64,000 bases of DNA from Elephas maximus indicus. Lineage: Eukaryota > Chordata > Mammalia > Proboscidea > Elephantidae. The notes beneath the pieces are model-generated. The model worked only from the letters and a program-made list of their open reading frames with translations, was not told where the DNA came from and did no database searches. The stretch lies in the NCBI RefSeq assembly GCF_024166365.1, contig NC_064822.1:110604823-110668822 (forward strand). The letters are read 5' to 3'. Of the stretch, positions 35,433 through 47,638 are shown piece by piece. Each line of letters begins with the position of its first letter. Within the stretch, counting starts at the first letter, position 1. The translations under genes and the position numbers were made by a program.

Positions 35433-35560
35433 GAGGAAAACGTTGGTATTCTTCACTTTTAACTGAATCTGGTAATTTACAAGAGGATAGAAGGTAAAAG
35501 TAACTTTTAAACCATGTGAGCTTTTGACAAATAGTAGGTCATAAATGGACTACTTGTTTG
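35433..35560 (+). repeat. Copied segment of upstream DNA, unit 3 only
   Basis: This stretch (gaggaaaacgttgg... to ctacttgtttg) is a second copy of about 34341-34469 in the same unit. It replaces a short piece present in the other units. Both copies start with gaggaaaac. Its aatagtaggtc variant resembles unit 2 rather than the local source. Confidence 0.8.
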
Positions 35561-35734
35561 TATTGAAAGAATACTGAAATACTCTGATGACGGCTATAAC
35601 CTTGGGAGCATGCTGGGTACAAAGATGTTTTGGTGCAGATTGGAGAATTAGGTAGTTTATTCTGAAGATGTGAAACTTCAACTCACCTATTGTAAGCCAG
35701 GTAAGGACACTGGAAGTGGCCCTTATCAAAAGGT

Positions 35735-35975
35735 GATATACTGTAGTAAAAAAGAGCTGGATTCTGGAGATTTCCTGGCTTCAAATCCTGGTTCTGACAT
35801 TAGTGGTTGACATTCAACAGTCTTTTTCATATATTTGTGCCTCAGTTTTCTCATCTGTACACTACAGAACATTATAGGACCTCTCTCATATTATTATTGT
35901 ATAGATTCCATAAGTTACTTAGAAAAGGGTCTGGCATATAATAAATACTGCATAAATGTTTGGTATTATAATTAT
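35735..35975 (+). repeat. MIR SINE, unit 3, plus strand
   Basis: Unit 3 copy of the direct MIR. Confidence 0.75.
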
Positions 35976-36854
35976 TACCTAAAGAAAATTATGCATATGA
36001 AGGCCTGAGGTGAGAGAAAGTGTAGACCATATTGTTAATATAAGGAGTTCAAAGTCTAATTGAACTATGTGGTGAATGAATTAATTGAAGATAAACAAAT
36101 AAGCACTCATGGAGTTCCTCATGTGTGTCTTTTTGTTCTGTGTCCATTTCTGAAGTATGTCCTCTAGCTAGACTGTGTGTCATCTTCTTCTCCAAGAACT
36201 ATGAGCCTTGGGCTCAGGAAACAGAAAATTTTTGTTATGCTAGGGCTTTGTGAGTCCATCTAGAAGAGAAATCCTGGTAAGGGCAGGAAAATTATTTTTG
36301 TGTTTTGATGTGCACAACTTTTCTCCCAGAGGGTATATACATTTCATCAGAATCAAGAGTACCCGTGACCCACAAAGAGTAATTGCATCTCCTAGGCGAT
36401 TTTTCTATTCGATCACATTCTTTATATTCGTTGGTACTGAATTATTCCTCACTTTGGCCAATGAAGCCCCCTATATCTCCAAACTGAGACTGTATATATT
36501 GTTTACAAAATGTTAGTTATTGGTGCTCACTGCCAACAACTGTTTCATGATATTGACGTTATTGTGTACATCAGGAGTGGAAAATACATAGAAAAGTGGT
36601 ACTCGTAAATGTGAAATGCGTTGCAGTGGAAAGATGTTGCACTGGAACAGAGACAAAAGAGTTAATTCCACCAATTGCTGGAATTAGGAAATGAAACTAA
36701 CCTTTGAATTCATTATCAGTTGAAATTGGCTTCCATTTATGTCACAGTATCTCTGTTTTAAGGCCAAAATTAAGAATTATTACAAAGTAGCTTTAAATTC
36801 TAACACTAAAGAATTAAGTGTAACACTAGGATCAAATCAAAGCATTCCTTTGTT

Positions 36855-36879
36855 TATTTTGCCTTGTCCCTCTCAGCAG
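36855..36879 (+). promoter_or_regulatory. 3' splice acceptor before OR copy 3 coding exon
   Basis: A pyrimidine tract followed by cagcag ends 9 nt before the ATG at 36889, as in copies 1 and 4. Confidence 0.6.
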
Positions 36880-36888
36880 GTCTCTGCC

Positions 36889-37830
36889 ATGGGTGACAGG
36901 GAAACAAGAAATCATTCAGAAGTGACTGACTTCATTCTTGTTGGCTTCAGGGTCAGCCCAGAGCTGCATATTCTCCTCTTCCTCCTATTTCTGCTTGTAT
37001 ACGCCATGATACTTCTAGGGAACCTTGGGATGATGGCCGTTATCATGACTGATCCCCGGCAGAACACACCAATGTATTTCTTCCTAGGCAACCTCTCCTT
37101 CATTGATCTCTTCTATTCCTCTGTGATTGCGCCCAAGGCTATGATCAACTTCTGGTCTGAGAGCAAGTCCATCTCCTTTGCAGGGTGTGTGACTCAGTTC
37201 TTTCTCTTTGCCCTCTTCATTGTGACTGAGGGATTTCTCCTGGCAGCCATGGCTTATGACCGCTTCATTGCCATTTGCAATCCACTCCTCTACTCTGTTC
37301 AGATGTCAACAGGTCTGTGTACTCAGTTGGTGGCTGGTTCCTATTTCTGTGGCTGCATCAGTTCAGTTCTTCAGACCAGCATGACATTCACCTTATCCTT
37401 TTGTGTTTCTCGGGCTGTTGACCATTTCTACTGTGATAGTCACCCACTTCAGAGGATTTCATGTTCTGACCTCTTTATCTATAAAGTGGTGGCTTTTTCT
37501 ACAGGTACCATCATCATCTTGCCTACCATCATAGTCATTATTGTTTCTTACATGTATATTGTGTCTACAGTTCTCAAGGTACGCTCCACGGAGGGACGTA
37601 AGAAAGCCTTCTCCACTTGTAGCTCCCACCTGGGAGTCGTGAGTGTGCTATATGGTGCTGTCTTTTTTATGTATCTGACTCCTGACAGATTTCCTGAGCT
37701 GAGTAAAGTGGCCTCCTTATGTTACACCCTAGTCACCCCCATGTTGAATCCTTTGATTTACTCTCTGAGAAACAAAGATGTCCAAGAGGCTGTAAAAATT
37801 TTTCTAGAGAAGAAAAATACCATGCTTTGA
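36889..37830 (+). CDS. OR9K2: OR9K2-like olfactory receptor, copy 3
   Basis: This intact 313-residue class II odorant receptor retains DRF at the DRY position (MAYDRFIAIC, 121-130), the Cys100/Cys182 pair, KAFSTCSSHL and PMLNPLIYSLRN. The N-terminal GFRVSPELH resembles copy 4, while the TM5 block (STGT, 204-207) and nearly all silent positions around it match copy 1. The receptor is therefore a mosaic of its neighbours. An in-frame ATG at 36739 would add 50 residues, but a polypyrimidine tract and cagcag acceptor end at 36879, just before the chosen ATG at 36889. The 3' flank is lost: an antisense L1 begins 31 bp after the stop codon, removing the ATTAAA motif kept in the other copies. The gene probably relies on another polyadenylation site if expressed. 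Confidence 0.95.
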   Translation: MGDRETRNHSEVTDFILVGFRVSPELHILLFLLFLLVYAMILLGNLGMMAVIMTDPRQNTPMYFFLGNLSFIDLFYSSVIAPKAMINFWSESKSISFAGCVTQFFLFALFIVTEGFLLAAMAYDRFIAICNPLLYSVQMSTGLCTQLVAGSYFCGCISSVLQTSMTFTLSFCVSRAVDHFYCDSHPLQRISCSDLFIYKVVAFSTGTIIILPTIIVIIVSYMYIVSTVLKVRSTEGRKKAFSTCSSHLGVVSVLYGAVFFMYLTPDRFPELSKVASLCYTLVTPMLNPLIYSLRNKDVQEAVKIFLEKKNTML

Positions 37831-37861
37831 TTATTGTGTATCTTCTATCAATTGTGTTGTT

Positions 37862-40800
37862 CCTTTTTTTTTTTTTTTAATATATAGTATCATATCATCT
37901 GCAAACAGGGACAATTTGACTTCTTCATTACCAATTTGGTTGCACTTTATTTCTGAGGACTGCTTTTGCTGTGTCCCAAATGTTTTGGTATGATGTATTT
38001 TCATTTTCTTTTGATTCTAGGAATTTTTTGATCCCCTCTCTGTTTTCTTCTATACCTAGTGGTTTTTGCGTGGGGTGTTGTTCAGTTTCCATGTGATTGA
38101 CTTTTTTTTCCTTTCTCTTCCTGTTGTTAATTTCTACCTTGATGGTATTTCAGTCAGAGAAGATACTTTGTATAATCTCAGTGTTTTGGATTTTGTTGAT
38201 GGTTGCTCTGTGGCCTAAGATGTGTTTTATTCTGGAAAATGTTCCATGTGCCTAGGGAAGGAATGTGTATTTTGCAGCTCTCGAGTGGAGTGTTCTATAT
38301 ATGTCTACGAGTTAAAGTTGCCTGATTGTGGCCTTTAGATCTTCTGTGTCTTTGTTGAGTTTCTTTCTAGATGTTCTGTCCTTTACCAAGAGTGGTGTGT
38401 TGAAGTCTCCTACTACTATAGTGAAACTGTCAATTTCTCTTTTCAGTGCTATTAGAGCTTGCTTTATGTATTTTGAAACCCTGTCACTGGGTGTGTAGAT
38501 ATTTATTATGGTTATGTCTTCATAATAGAGCATCCCTTTAATCATTATGTAGTGCCCCTCTTTGTGTTTTATGGTGGATTTTGTTTTAAAGCCTATTTTA
38601 TCTGAGATTAGTATTGACACTCTTGCTCTTTTTTGGTAGCTGCTTGCTTGATAATTTTTTTTACATCCTTTGATTTTTAATAAATAAATTTATTAAATAT
38701 AATTTATATTATAATATAAATATCTTTGTTTCTAAGGTGGTCTCTTGTGGAGAGCATATTGATGAATCTTGTTTTTTTATCCATTCTGTCACCCTCTGTC
38801 TCTTTATGGGTGCATTTTAGCTATTTACATTTGGTGTAATTATTGATTGGTGTGTTTATTGCTGTCATTTTGTAGTTTTTTTTTTTTTTTTTGTGATGCT
38901 GACCATTTCTTTGTTTCTCCTACTCTCCTGTGCTAATTTACTTTTGTTTGTGGGATTTTTTTTCTAATTTGTTTTGTTTTTGTGTGTACTGAGACTTTAT
39001 GTTTGTCTTCTTTATTTTGGTGAGTAGATTTGTCAACTTTCTTTGTGGCTACCTTGAAATTTACTCTTATCTTCCCTGGTTTGAAACAGTCTATTATTAC
39101 TTGGTATCACCTTTCCTTCCTCTCCATTAGAAAATTCTATATCTACACTCTTTATTTCCTTTTTTATTGTTCTGAAATTGTTGTCATTTACAGATTAACC
39201 TCTCTGGTTCCCTGTTGTAAATCTTTCGGTTTTGAATAGTCCTTCAGAGTTCATTTCCTAGGTTGGTTGGTATCTGGCTGGTGTAATCTCATGTCTTAGA
39301 TTCAGGCTGTGGTCTGATGTTCTTTGTTCTCAAATTAAAGGACTTTCTTAATAATTCTTTTAAGTTTGGTTTGGTTTTTACATATTCTCTTAATTTATGT
39401 TTATGTGGAAATGTCCTAATTTCACCATTATATTTGAATGAGAATTTTCTGTATATATTATTCTTGGTTGGAAGTTTTATTCTTCCAAGGTTTTATATAT
39501 GCCATCCCATTGCCTTCTTGCCTGCACTGTTTCTACAGAATAATCAGAGTTTAGTCTTATTGTTTCCCCTCTGTATGTGACTTTTCCTTTTTTTTTCGAG
39601 CTGCTGTCAGGATTGTTTCTTTGTCTTTGGTTTTAGCCAGTGTGATTATGATATGTCTTGGTGATTTTCTTCTTGAGTCTATCCTATATGGGATTCGTTG
39701 AGTTTCATGGATGGTCAGCTTCTCATCTTTCATGATGTTCTTTACTGATCCTCTGTGTTTTACATTTTGTTCCCCTGTTATGGAACACTTATCACTTGCA
39801 AACTTTTGCTTTTGATTGTATTCCACATCATTCTCAGGGTTTCTTCATTCCGTTTTCTGATTTTTCCTCAAAAAAGTGGTATCCAAATACTTGTGTCCAA
39901 TTTTGGTGGTCCTGTCTTTTATTGTTTCACACCTGCTCCTCAGACTTTCTGTGTCATTGCTCATTTCTGAAATCTTGCTGTTTATCTTCTGGGTTTCTAA
40001 TTGTTGTTTTTGTAAGATTTCCAGTTGTGAATTGATTTTGACATTTTGTTCCTATATTATTTTCCCAAATTCTTTCATCTTTTTTTCTGTATTTTACATG
40101 AATTTGTCTGCCTTTTCCATGAATTAGTCTATTTTTTCCTCATTTTTGTCTGTGTTTTCCTTCAGCTCCTGGACAGCTGTGAATATTAGAGATTTGAATT
40201 CCCTATCAGGTAGTTCCAGTGCCTCTTCTTCTACTGGAAAGTCATCTGGTTTTTTTTTGGATGTCTACTGGAACCATCCAGTCCTGTTTTTTATATGTTT
40301 TGATATTGTCAACTGTCTTGGTGACATTCAGTAGTTATTTTCTTTTTTTTACAGATTTGTTTTTTTTTGTCCTGCTTTTTTGTTTTATTTGGTTATGTCT
40401 TAGCAGGTGGATTGTGCATTCTTTCTTGTTTGCTCATCTGTTTACACAATACTTTTCACCTCTTTGTCCAATGGACAGGGCAAGTCGCTCAGTTATGGTG
40501 CAACACGGCAGGTCCAGCTGAAGGGGAGGTGCTTGGATGGGTTGTTTGTGGCATGTACTGGGGCCAACAGGGTGTGCCAGTGGTAAGTGCAAGGCAGCTT
40601 CCAATAGGCCATGCCTGTGCTGCTTGGGAGTGCGATGCTCATAACACAGTACAGATAGACAGGAGGTAGGGGAAGAGGGGATTTAGACATGTGGAGCTAG
40701 GTTAGGTATGGGAAAGAAAAGAGAAAGGAGAGAGAAACAGGAGCCAAAAAAAAAAAAAAGAGAGAGAGAGAGAAAGCACTCAGGGAGCCTGCTGTTGGAG

Positions 40801-41820
40801 TGGAGACACAAGAAACTGAGAAAAGAAGGAAAAGAAAAAGGAAATAAAAACAAATGATCCCAGGGATCCCACTGGTACTGCTGCACAGACTGGGGAAGTG
40901 GCCCCCAAGCTGCCCAGTACAGCCTGGCTAGAAGCCTGGCTAGAAGCACCAGGTATTCAAGAGTCAGGAAAAGAAGGTAAGTAGAAAGAGACGAGAAATG
41001 AAGAAAAATAAAAATGAAAAATGAAAGAGAAAACAAATAAAGAGAAAGAGGAAAAAAAAAGTTCCCAGGGATCCCACCAGGGTGGCGGCACAGACTGGGG
41101 AAGTAGTTCCCCAGCCAAACGATGATTCACAGCCTGTCAAGAAGAAGCAAAGATGGCACACGGAGTCAGGACTTTGATAGAAAGGAGGGAGAGGAGGTGA
41201 GAGGCAGGAAAGAAACCAAAAGAAGCTGAAAAAAGCAACGCCAGCAGCAAAGAAATGGCACTAAAGGAGCCTGATGGTGTGGACTGGGTGAATCCATATG
41301 GCACAGGGCTGGTGGTTCTTGGGCCACAGTTGGAGCCTGCTGGGAAGTGGTGGATTGGCTTTCTGGGAAGTCATTACTTGGCCTGCTGGAAAGTGGCAGA
41401 GGCTGAGAAGGGGAAGGAAGGGTGGGGTGTGGGAAAGCCTGTATCGTTGGTTACTGGGTACTCTGTCTTCTGCTGGGAGCTCTGTGAGTCTGCTTTCCCA
41501 TGTTGCCTGTATGCTGATCTCTGACAGGAGTCCCAGATGGTGAATCCATGCTGTGCGAGCTGATAGAGGACCTCCACTCATATCTTTCCTCACTCTGTGT
41601 TCTCTGTCAGTTTGTTCTTATTCTATTTGGTGCTTGGTTGAGTTCTTTGTCTCTCTATTTGATGCTTAGGGTCCCAGGACTGATGTTTGTCTCTGTTTTA
41701 CTTAGTTTTTTGAGACTTTGCTGTGGAGGGACGGCGTGGTGGTTCTATCCCTTTTTGATTTACCACTTCTTTTCATTTGTAGGCTTGACAAACAGGAAAG
41801 CTTTCACCATAATGTTCAGT
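37862..41820 (-). mobile_element. L1 LINE, rearranged, with 5' UTR, minus strand
   Basis: Begins with a T-run (poly-A of a minus-strand element) and a short RT-derived piece, then jumps to the ORF2 endonuclease (38312-38620: MSILISDKIGFKTKSTIKHK, IINIYTPSDR, VVGDFNTPL). ORF1 follows (39557-39826, with RRKSPRHIIITLAK), then a long 5' UTR of about 1.6 kb (roughly 40200-41820) rich in A/G runs. Most of RT and the 3' UTR are missing, so it is internally deleted. It starts 31 bp after the OR copy 3 stop codon. Confidence 0.85.
40746..40775 (+). repeat. Poly-A and (ag)n simple repeat
   Basis: A-run followed by (ag) repeats within the L1 5' UTR. Confidence 0.8.
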
Positions 41821-42129
41821 TAATTATAAATTTGGAGAATGTCTTGAATTTTTCTCTTAAATGGTTTGGGTGAAAGTCTTTGTAAAAGTTGTTTGGGAAA
41901 AATACAAAACTGTTTCATTATTCTGAATTTGAAGCCTGAATTTGACAAAAAGTTGACAGAAGAGACATAAGATATGAGCATAAGCCATTAGAAAGTGTTA
42001 CAGTCTCAGTCCAGAGTGAAAATGAACAGAGCAGTAAAAACAATAATTGGGAATTCCAACTTATTCAGAAACAGACTTTGTTAAAATCTTGTTTAAAAGC
42101 GTAGAAAGGTGAATGTTTTGCCATCCCCT
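41821..42129. other. Spacer without recognised features
   Basis: AT-rich DNA between an L1 5' end and an RTE fragment; no gene seen. Confidence 0.4.
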
Positions 42130-42675
42130 GCTTAGGAGACCATAGGATTGTTCAATTCAAAATGGCCAATGCCATTCCATTTCAGCTCACTAATGCCTAG
42201 GATATTGATCTTTATGTGTTCCATCTCATTTTTGATGATTTCTACTTTTCCTGGATTCATACTTCATGCATTACATGTTCTGATTATTAATGGATGTTTG
42301 TAGCTATTTCTTCTCATTTTGAGTTGTGGTACATCAGCAAATGAAGGTCCCGAAAGCTTCACTCCATCCATGTCATTGAAGTCGACTCTACTTTGAGGAG
42401 GCAGCTCTTCCCCAGTCATATTTTGAGTGCCTTCCAACTTGAGGGGCTTATCTTCTGGCACTGTATCAGACAATGTTTTGCTGCTATTCATAAGGGTTTC
42501 ACTGGCTAATTTTTTCAGAAGTAGACTGACAGGTCTTTCTTCCTAGTTTGTCTTAGTCTGGAACCTCTGCTGAAACCTCTCCACAATGAGTGACTCTGCT
42601 GGTATTTAAATACTGGTGGCATAGCTTCCAGCATCACAGCAACACGCAAGCCACCACAGTATGACAAATTGACAG
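42130..42675 (-). mobile_element. RTE LINE, 5' UTR and start of endonuclease, minus strand
   Basis: Reverse complement matches 11229-11760: 5' UTR, then the endonuclease start (around 42130-42260). The copy is truncated after the first endonuclease motif. Confidence 0.75.
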
Positions 42676-45600
42676 AAGCGTGGGAATGTTAGCATAGCCA
42701 GAAGACTTTTTTACTTTAAATTAACATTACTCTCCTTCTCTTGCATTGTACATGTTCTCCTACAGTCATGCATCTTCTCTGTTGTCTTAAAGTGTGAAAA
42801 ATGAACATAATACAATCCAAAATTCTGTATTTTTTCTAATATATTATATAATGGCCAATTTATATTATATGTAGAAAAGAGATTAATGTGCATATTAAAT
42901 TTATACTTGGAGATCCAGCATTTCGACAGAGAGATATTTTTCTTTCCAAAATAGTATAAGTGGAATAACTAAATCCTCCTGATATGCAGCATTACCAGAA
43001 GCTCACAAGAGTAATCACTTTTAAAAAGAAACCTTCAATTCAGTTGAAGTCTTAGTAGATATAATTTTAATCATTTTGTTATACCAATAATAACATATTT
43101 GATGTAAAAAACTAGTGGAGGCAATTTAGGAAATTTAAACTGATTAGTCTTTACATGAGAAAAGAATCCTAAATGTTGACTAGACTAAAAAATTATTTTT
43201 GTGGTTTAAAACTGTGATAAAATTAGGGAAATTATTATTATTTCTAGACCAAAATAATTATTTCCCTGAAATATTTACCTTAATTAGTAATATTAATAAC
43301 TCTTTACTATGTTTATATATCAAATAAAAATATCTTTACCTTTTTTTAAAATACTCAATTTTACTTTGCATTTTTCTCATCTTATCAAATTTTACTCATT
43401 TGCTCTTTCCACCTAGCTTGATAACCAAGACCATTAGTTTAATTCCGAGCTAATGTTTTTCCTGTTTGTGTAACAGTTTCAGCAAGTGTCTGAAGCTTAA
43501 AGAAGCCAGTAAATCTGAAGCATTTAATGTGAAATCTCTTATCCTTTTTTTCCTAGAATATATTACAAGTTTGTCATTTTTGAAAATGCCTTTTACATCT
43601 CTATAAGCCAATAATACAGAAACTTTATTAAATGTAATGGGCTTTTAAATCTGCTTTATTGTTTATCTCTGTAAGTAAAGTTATACCAATCTGTTTGCTG
43701 AGAAAATATTTCTCACTCATAAAACAAAGTATTCTTGCTCAACTCTTGAGTAAACTAGGAAGTTCAGAGACACTTTTTAGCTGAATTTCTCCCTATTTAT
43801 TATGTGCTGCTTTCTGAGTCTCATTTGTTCAGGGAAATTGAAGGTAGAGCTAGGAACCCTTTTAAGACTCCTCAGCAGGTGGAACATGTTTCCCAGCTTG
43901 AGTCTTCGTTCGTATATTTCTGTAAGTCCTTCTAATTTTCATATGAAACAGGAGAGAGAAAAAACATACATTTATCACTATTAGGTTGTTCACAAGGTCA
44001 TAAAACTCTGGACAAATCAGAAGTAACCTTTCCCATTCACTTGTATTGCCATTCTTTTGTTCATTGAGACTATTTCATGCAGTTGTTAATCAAATCGTGA
44101 ACAGTTCTCCTAAGAATTAGAACTTTCTGCCATGCAAGACTTTAAATATTTGCACCCTTAAGTAGTAATATGTCTGTGTGAAATATATCAGTATAACATG
44201 TACAAATAGTTTTATGACCAATTTCTGAACATTTTTTTCTGAGGTAAAAAGAATTGCCATGGCAAAGAAAAGGTTGTAAATATCTTTGTGAAAAAATTGA
44301 ATTACCTCCTTTTTTGAGGGAGAAAAAGGTATTTTTCATTCACATATTCATAATGAGAGCTAGAAGATTCAGTTTTCAACCTCAGCTAAGTGAGCATAGC
44401 ACAAAAGCTCCATAATTGGTCACAATAGTTCCAGATTTCAAAGATCTTGCCTTCCTTCCAGAGAGGACATTTTTTTTTTCTTTTTAAGTGATTGCAGGTC
44501 ACAAGGATACAAAACTGTAGCAAATAAAAAAGCTTTCAGACAATAAGAAAGAACAGATTTCCTGTCAACTGCCCTCCAGTAGAGACTGTCACACCATGAA
44601 ACCAGACTTTTAAGGGGAAACGTGAGGCTAACCATAAGCCAGAATCAGAATCAGAGTTCACCAAGAACTAGAATAATTTTTTAAAAAGTGAGTGTCAGAG
44701 GTGTACTGTCACATGACATTCACCTTGTAACTGAAAAAGAGAATGTGAAAACAGTCCATGAGTCGTAAATCTCAGGCTACGAGGTTTTGGTCGGGTTTGA
44801 TGTGAGTCTACTTGGGCACTCTCAGTTTACCTTGCAAACTGTCAAAAGAAGATTCAGAAAAAAAAAAAAGGAAGTAGTTTACTTGCAATGAACGTTTGTA
44901 GAGGGGTCCAGGCTTTAGGGCTGAATTACCAAATTAAAAAAAAAAAAAAAGCAACATTTAAAGGCAAAAAAAAAAAAAGGCAACAAAACTCAAATGTTAA
45001 TCAGGTTACTGATAATCTAGTTAATCTGCTCTTAGTGGTAAAAACAGGAATTTTATCACGTCCTGAAGACTATGACATAGTTTCAGACATAACCATTGCA
45101 AAATTCAGGAATAGAGCTGTTTTTGTTAGAGTCGGCCACTTAACAGGGAATATCAAGATTTCTTTTTATTTTTGTTTTATTTGATTTAAGGAAGCAGAAT
45201 ATTATTTTGCACTGACGGTGTAATGGGATGAGCACAGTTGCCACAGTAGCAGCCAAACAAGCTGACATTTCTACAGAGATTAAGTAACTGACCCATACAT
45301 AACAACATGGCAAATAAGGATCTTACCTGGCATTTGAACTCATGGTATCTGGTCGAACCATTAAACACACTGTGCAGAAATAAAGACTTCTTTAAACTAG
45401 GACAACGAGAAAGATTATTATTGTGCAATTAGTTCAGAACGTAGAAGTTTCTTGGTGTAAGGCCTTATGTCAGTTTTTACAAGAAACAAAAAAAAAGAGA
45501 AAGACATTATGGGGAAAAAATACTGTGCAAAAAAATCATGGTCTGAAATCAAAACACTGAAATACGAACGGTAAGTCCCCTTGTCTTCATAAACAAAATA

Positions 45601-45915
45601 TGCTCTGAGCAGCATAAGCTTTGTTATATAAAATTACTTTCCTTGTTAGCAGGTTCAATGATACTACTTGGTTATGCAGTAAATAATTTTATATAATACT
45701 ACCGTAAATGTTTACCGAAATGTTTTTATGAATAAACTTATAGGTAAAACAGGGACAAGCTATTTTGCCTCACTTTGCCTGTAATTACATTATTTCCCCT
45801 GCTTTCCTTTGTTTGTGTTTGTTGGGTATCTCAAGAATTCTTAAGAATTACAAAATGTTATTCCTGTGACTTTTTGTTTTATATAAGGCTCTTGTAAACA
45901 GCAAATTTGATAGTT
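42676..45915. other. Non-duplicated AT-rich region, no gene recognised
   Basis: This 3.2-kb stretch has no copy elsewhere in the window and little recognisable repeat, apart from a MIR at about 45270-45375 and A-runs near 44860, 44938 and 44970. Open frames are short and have no recognisable motif. It may be old intergenic DNA of the receptor cluster that was not part of the duplicated unit. Confidence 0.5.
45270..45375 (-). repeat. MIR fragment, minus strand
   Basis: 'agattaagtaactgaccca' and 'ggcatttgaactcatggtat' match the inverted MIR core. Confidence 0.6.
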
Positions 45916-46755
45916 GTTTTTTTAAAATTATTTTTATTGAATATTTTAATTTATTTTTAATTTTATTGTGCATTAGGTGAAAATTTACAGTTCAAGTTAA
46001 CTCATTCAAAAATTTATACACATATTGTTTTCTGACATTGGTTGCAATCCACACAATGTGACAGCACGCTCCTCCTTTCCACCGCAGGTTCCCTCTGTCC
46101 ATCCGTCCAGTTTCCATCCCTTCCTACCTTCCTGTCTTGCTTTTGAAGAGGAGCTGTCCATTTGGTCTCCTACATTTGATTGAGCTAAGAAGCATGCTTC
46201 TCACATGTGTTCTTGTTTGTTTCATAGGCCTGTCTAATCTTTTCCTGAGAAGTAGGCTTCAGGAGTGGTGACAGTTTTGAGTTAGAGTGTCCAGAAGCCA
46301 TAGTCCCAGGGGTTCCTCTAGTCTCCGTTGGACCAGTGAGTCTGGTCTTTTTTTGTGAATTTGAATTCTGTTCTACATTCTTCTACCGTTCTGTCTAGGA
46401 GTCTTTGTTGTGGTCCCTGTCAGAGCGGCTGGTGTTGGTAGCCAGGCACCATCAAGTTCTTCTGGGCTCAGGCAGGTGGAGTCTGTTCATGTGGTCATTT
46501 AGTCCTTTTGGCTAATATTTCCCTTGTGCCTTTGCTTTTCTTCATTCTCCTTTGTTCCTCAGGGTATAGGACCAATAGATGTATTTTAGGTGGCTGCTTA
46601 CAAGCTTTTAAGACCCCAGACACTACTCACCAAAGTGGAATGTAAAACATTTTCTCTATGAACTGTGTTATGCCAATTGACCTACATGTACTCCAAGACT
46701 ATGGTTCCCTGCCTTCAGGCCCCACAACTTGGTTCCTCAAAGTGTTTGGATATGT
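45916..46755 (-). mobile_element. L1 3' UTR fragment, minus strand
   Basis: T-rich start, then inverted L1 3' UTR ('tattgtgcattaggtgaaaa', 'aagaccccagacactactca'). Same 3' UTR family as 48518 and 61157. Confidence 0.8.
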
Positions 46756-46922
46756 CTGTTGTTGTTAGGTTCCATTGAGTCAGTTTCAACTCATAACAAC
46801 CCTATGTACAACAGAACTAAGCACTGCGTGGCCAGCACAATCATTGTTATGGTTGAGCCCATTGTTTTTGGACCCACTGTGTCAATCCATCTCCTTGAGG
46901 GTCTTCTTTTCTGCTGACCCTC
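46756..46922 (-). mobile_element. RTE 3' end, minus strand, part 1
   Basis: Inverted RTE terminus ('gttgttgttaggttccattg') to the point of an LTR insertion; continues at 47639. Confidence 0.8.
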
Positions 46923-47638
46923 TGTTACCTGATTGAGGTCTGTGCCCTGGAGCAGTCAAGCCAATGAAATGTACTCCAAGTCAGAGAAAGAAAGTTTACT
47001 AGGAGGTAAGACCAATGGAGTATCTGACAGCAACACAGGTTGTCTTTATGGAGTCTCGAAAAACAATTTCTACATCAGAGCTTATATATCATTTTTTGCA
47101 AGGATTACCTAATGTCTTCAAGCACATAGTCCACAGATGGTCGGATGTGTATGCATCACAAAACAGCTACAAGAAACCCTTTATTAGACTAAAGATAGGT
47201 GTGCTAGACATCTGGACTCAAATCTGTATGTTTGTAACAGGCAAAAAAAAACTTACATAAAAATATCTTGGCTAGTGGAACTAGTCGGCCAAGTTTGTTC
47301 TGATCAAGATAAGGAGTAAGAAAGAAAGTTGCAGACCAAAGGCTCCAGACAGCCTTCCTAGCTGCCCTCTTGCAGGCTGAAGGCCATCTCCCAAAAGAAC
47401 AAAGAAAAGGGAGGAGACAAAGGCTGCAAGAGCTGAGAAGGCCCCGCATCCCTTTGGAAGGCGACCAGTGCAGCTGGTATAACAAAAAAAGGACTTTGAA
47501 AGTGAGAGTGTACAAAATGCCAAGGAAAAAAAAACAAAAAACTTACAGGCTACTTAGAGTATCATTTTGGCGTTAGTTATATCAAGCTCTCTGTCGCCTA
47601 TTTTGAAAAGGAGCATGTTTCGAGGTATTAGGGTCACA
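46923..47638. mobile_element. Probable solo LTR inserted in an RTE copy
   Basis: A 716-bp sequence with TG...CA ends splits otherwise continuous RTE. Its flanks show an imperfect 5-bp duplication (CCCTC at 46918-46922, CCTTC at 47639-47643). No internal region; family unknown. Confidence 0.5.

Larger units (their letters stand above)
33147..36888 (+). other. Conserved upstream block of OR copy 3
   Basis: Homologue of 14286-18097 without the AfroSINE. It includes an open frame at 33685-33999, whose C-terminal 72 codons match 14936-15154, and a copied 128-bp segment at 35433-35560. Confidence 0.5.
29728..37861 (+). repeat. Tandem duplication unit 3
   Basis: The unit starts inside the head-to-head RTE structure (equivalent to about 10737 of unit 2) and runs to 31 bp beyond the receptor stop, where an antisense L1 starts. 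It contains a unit-specific 128-bp copied segment at about 35433-35560. Confidence 0.85.

Noticed and set aside
41255-41593. Overlapping frames of 89-110 codons on both strands in a GC-richer stretch
   Set aside because: They lie in the 5' UTR of the antisense L1; composition rather than coding explains them.
44888-45184. 98-codon frame in the non-duplicated island
   Set aside because: Lysine-rich content comes from A-runs; no domain or start context supports a gene.
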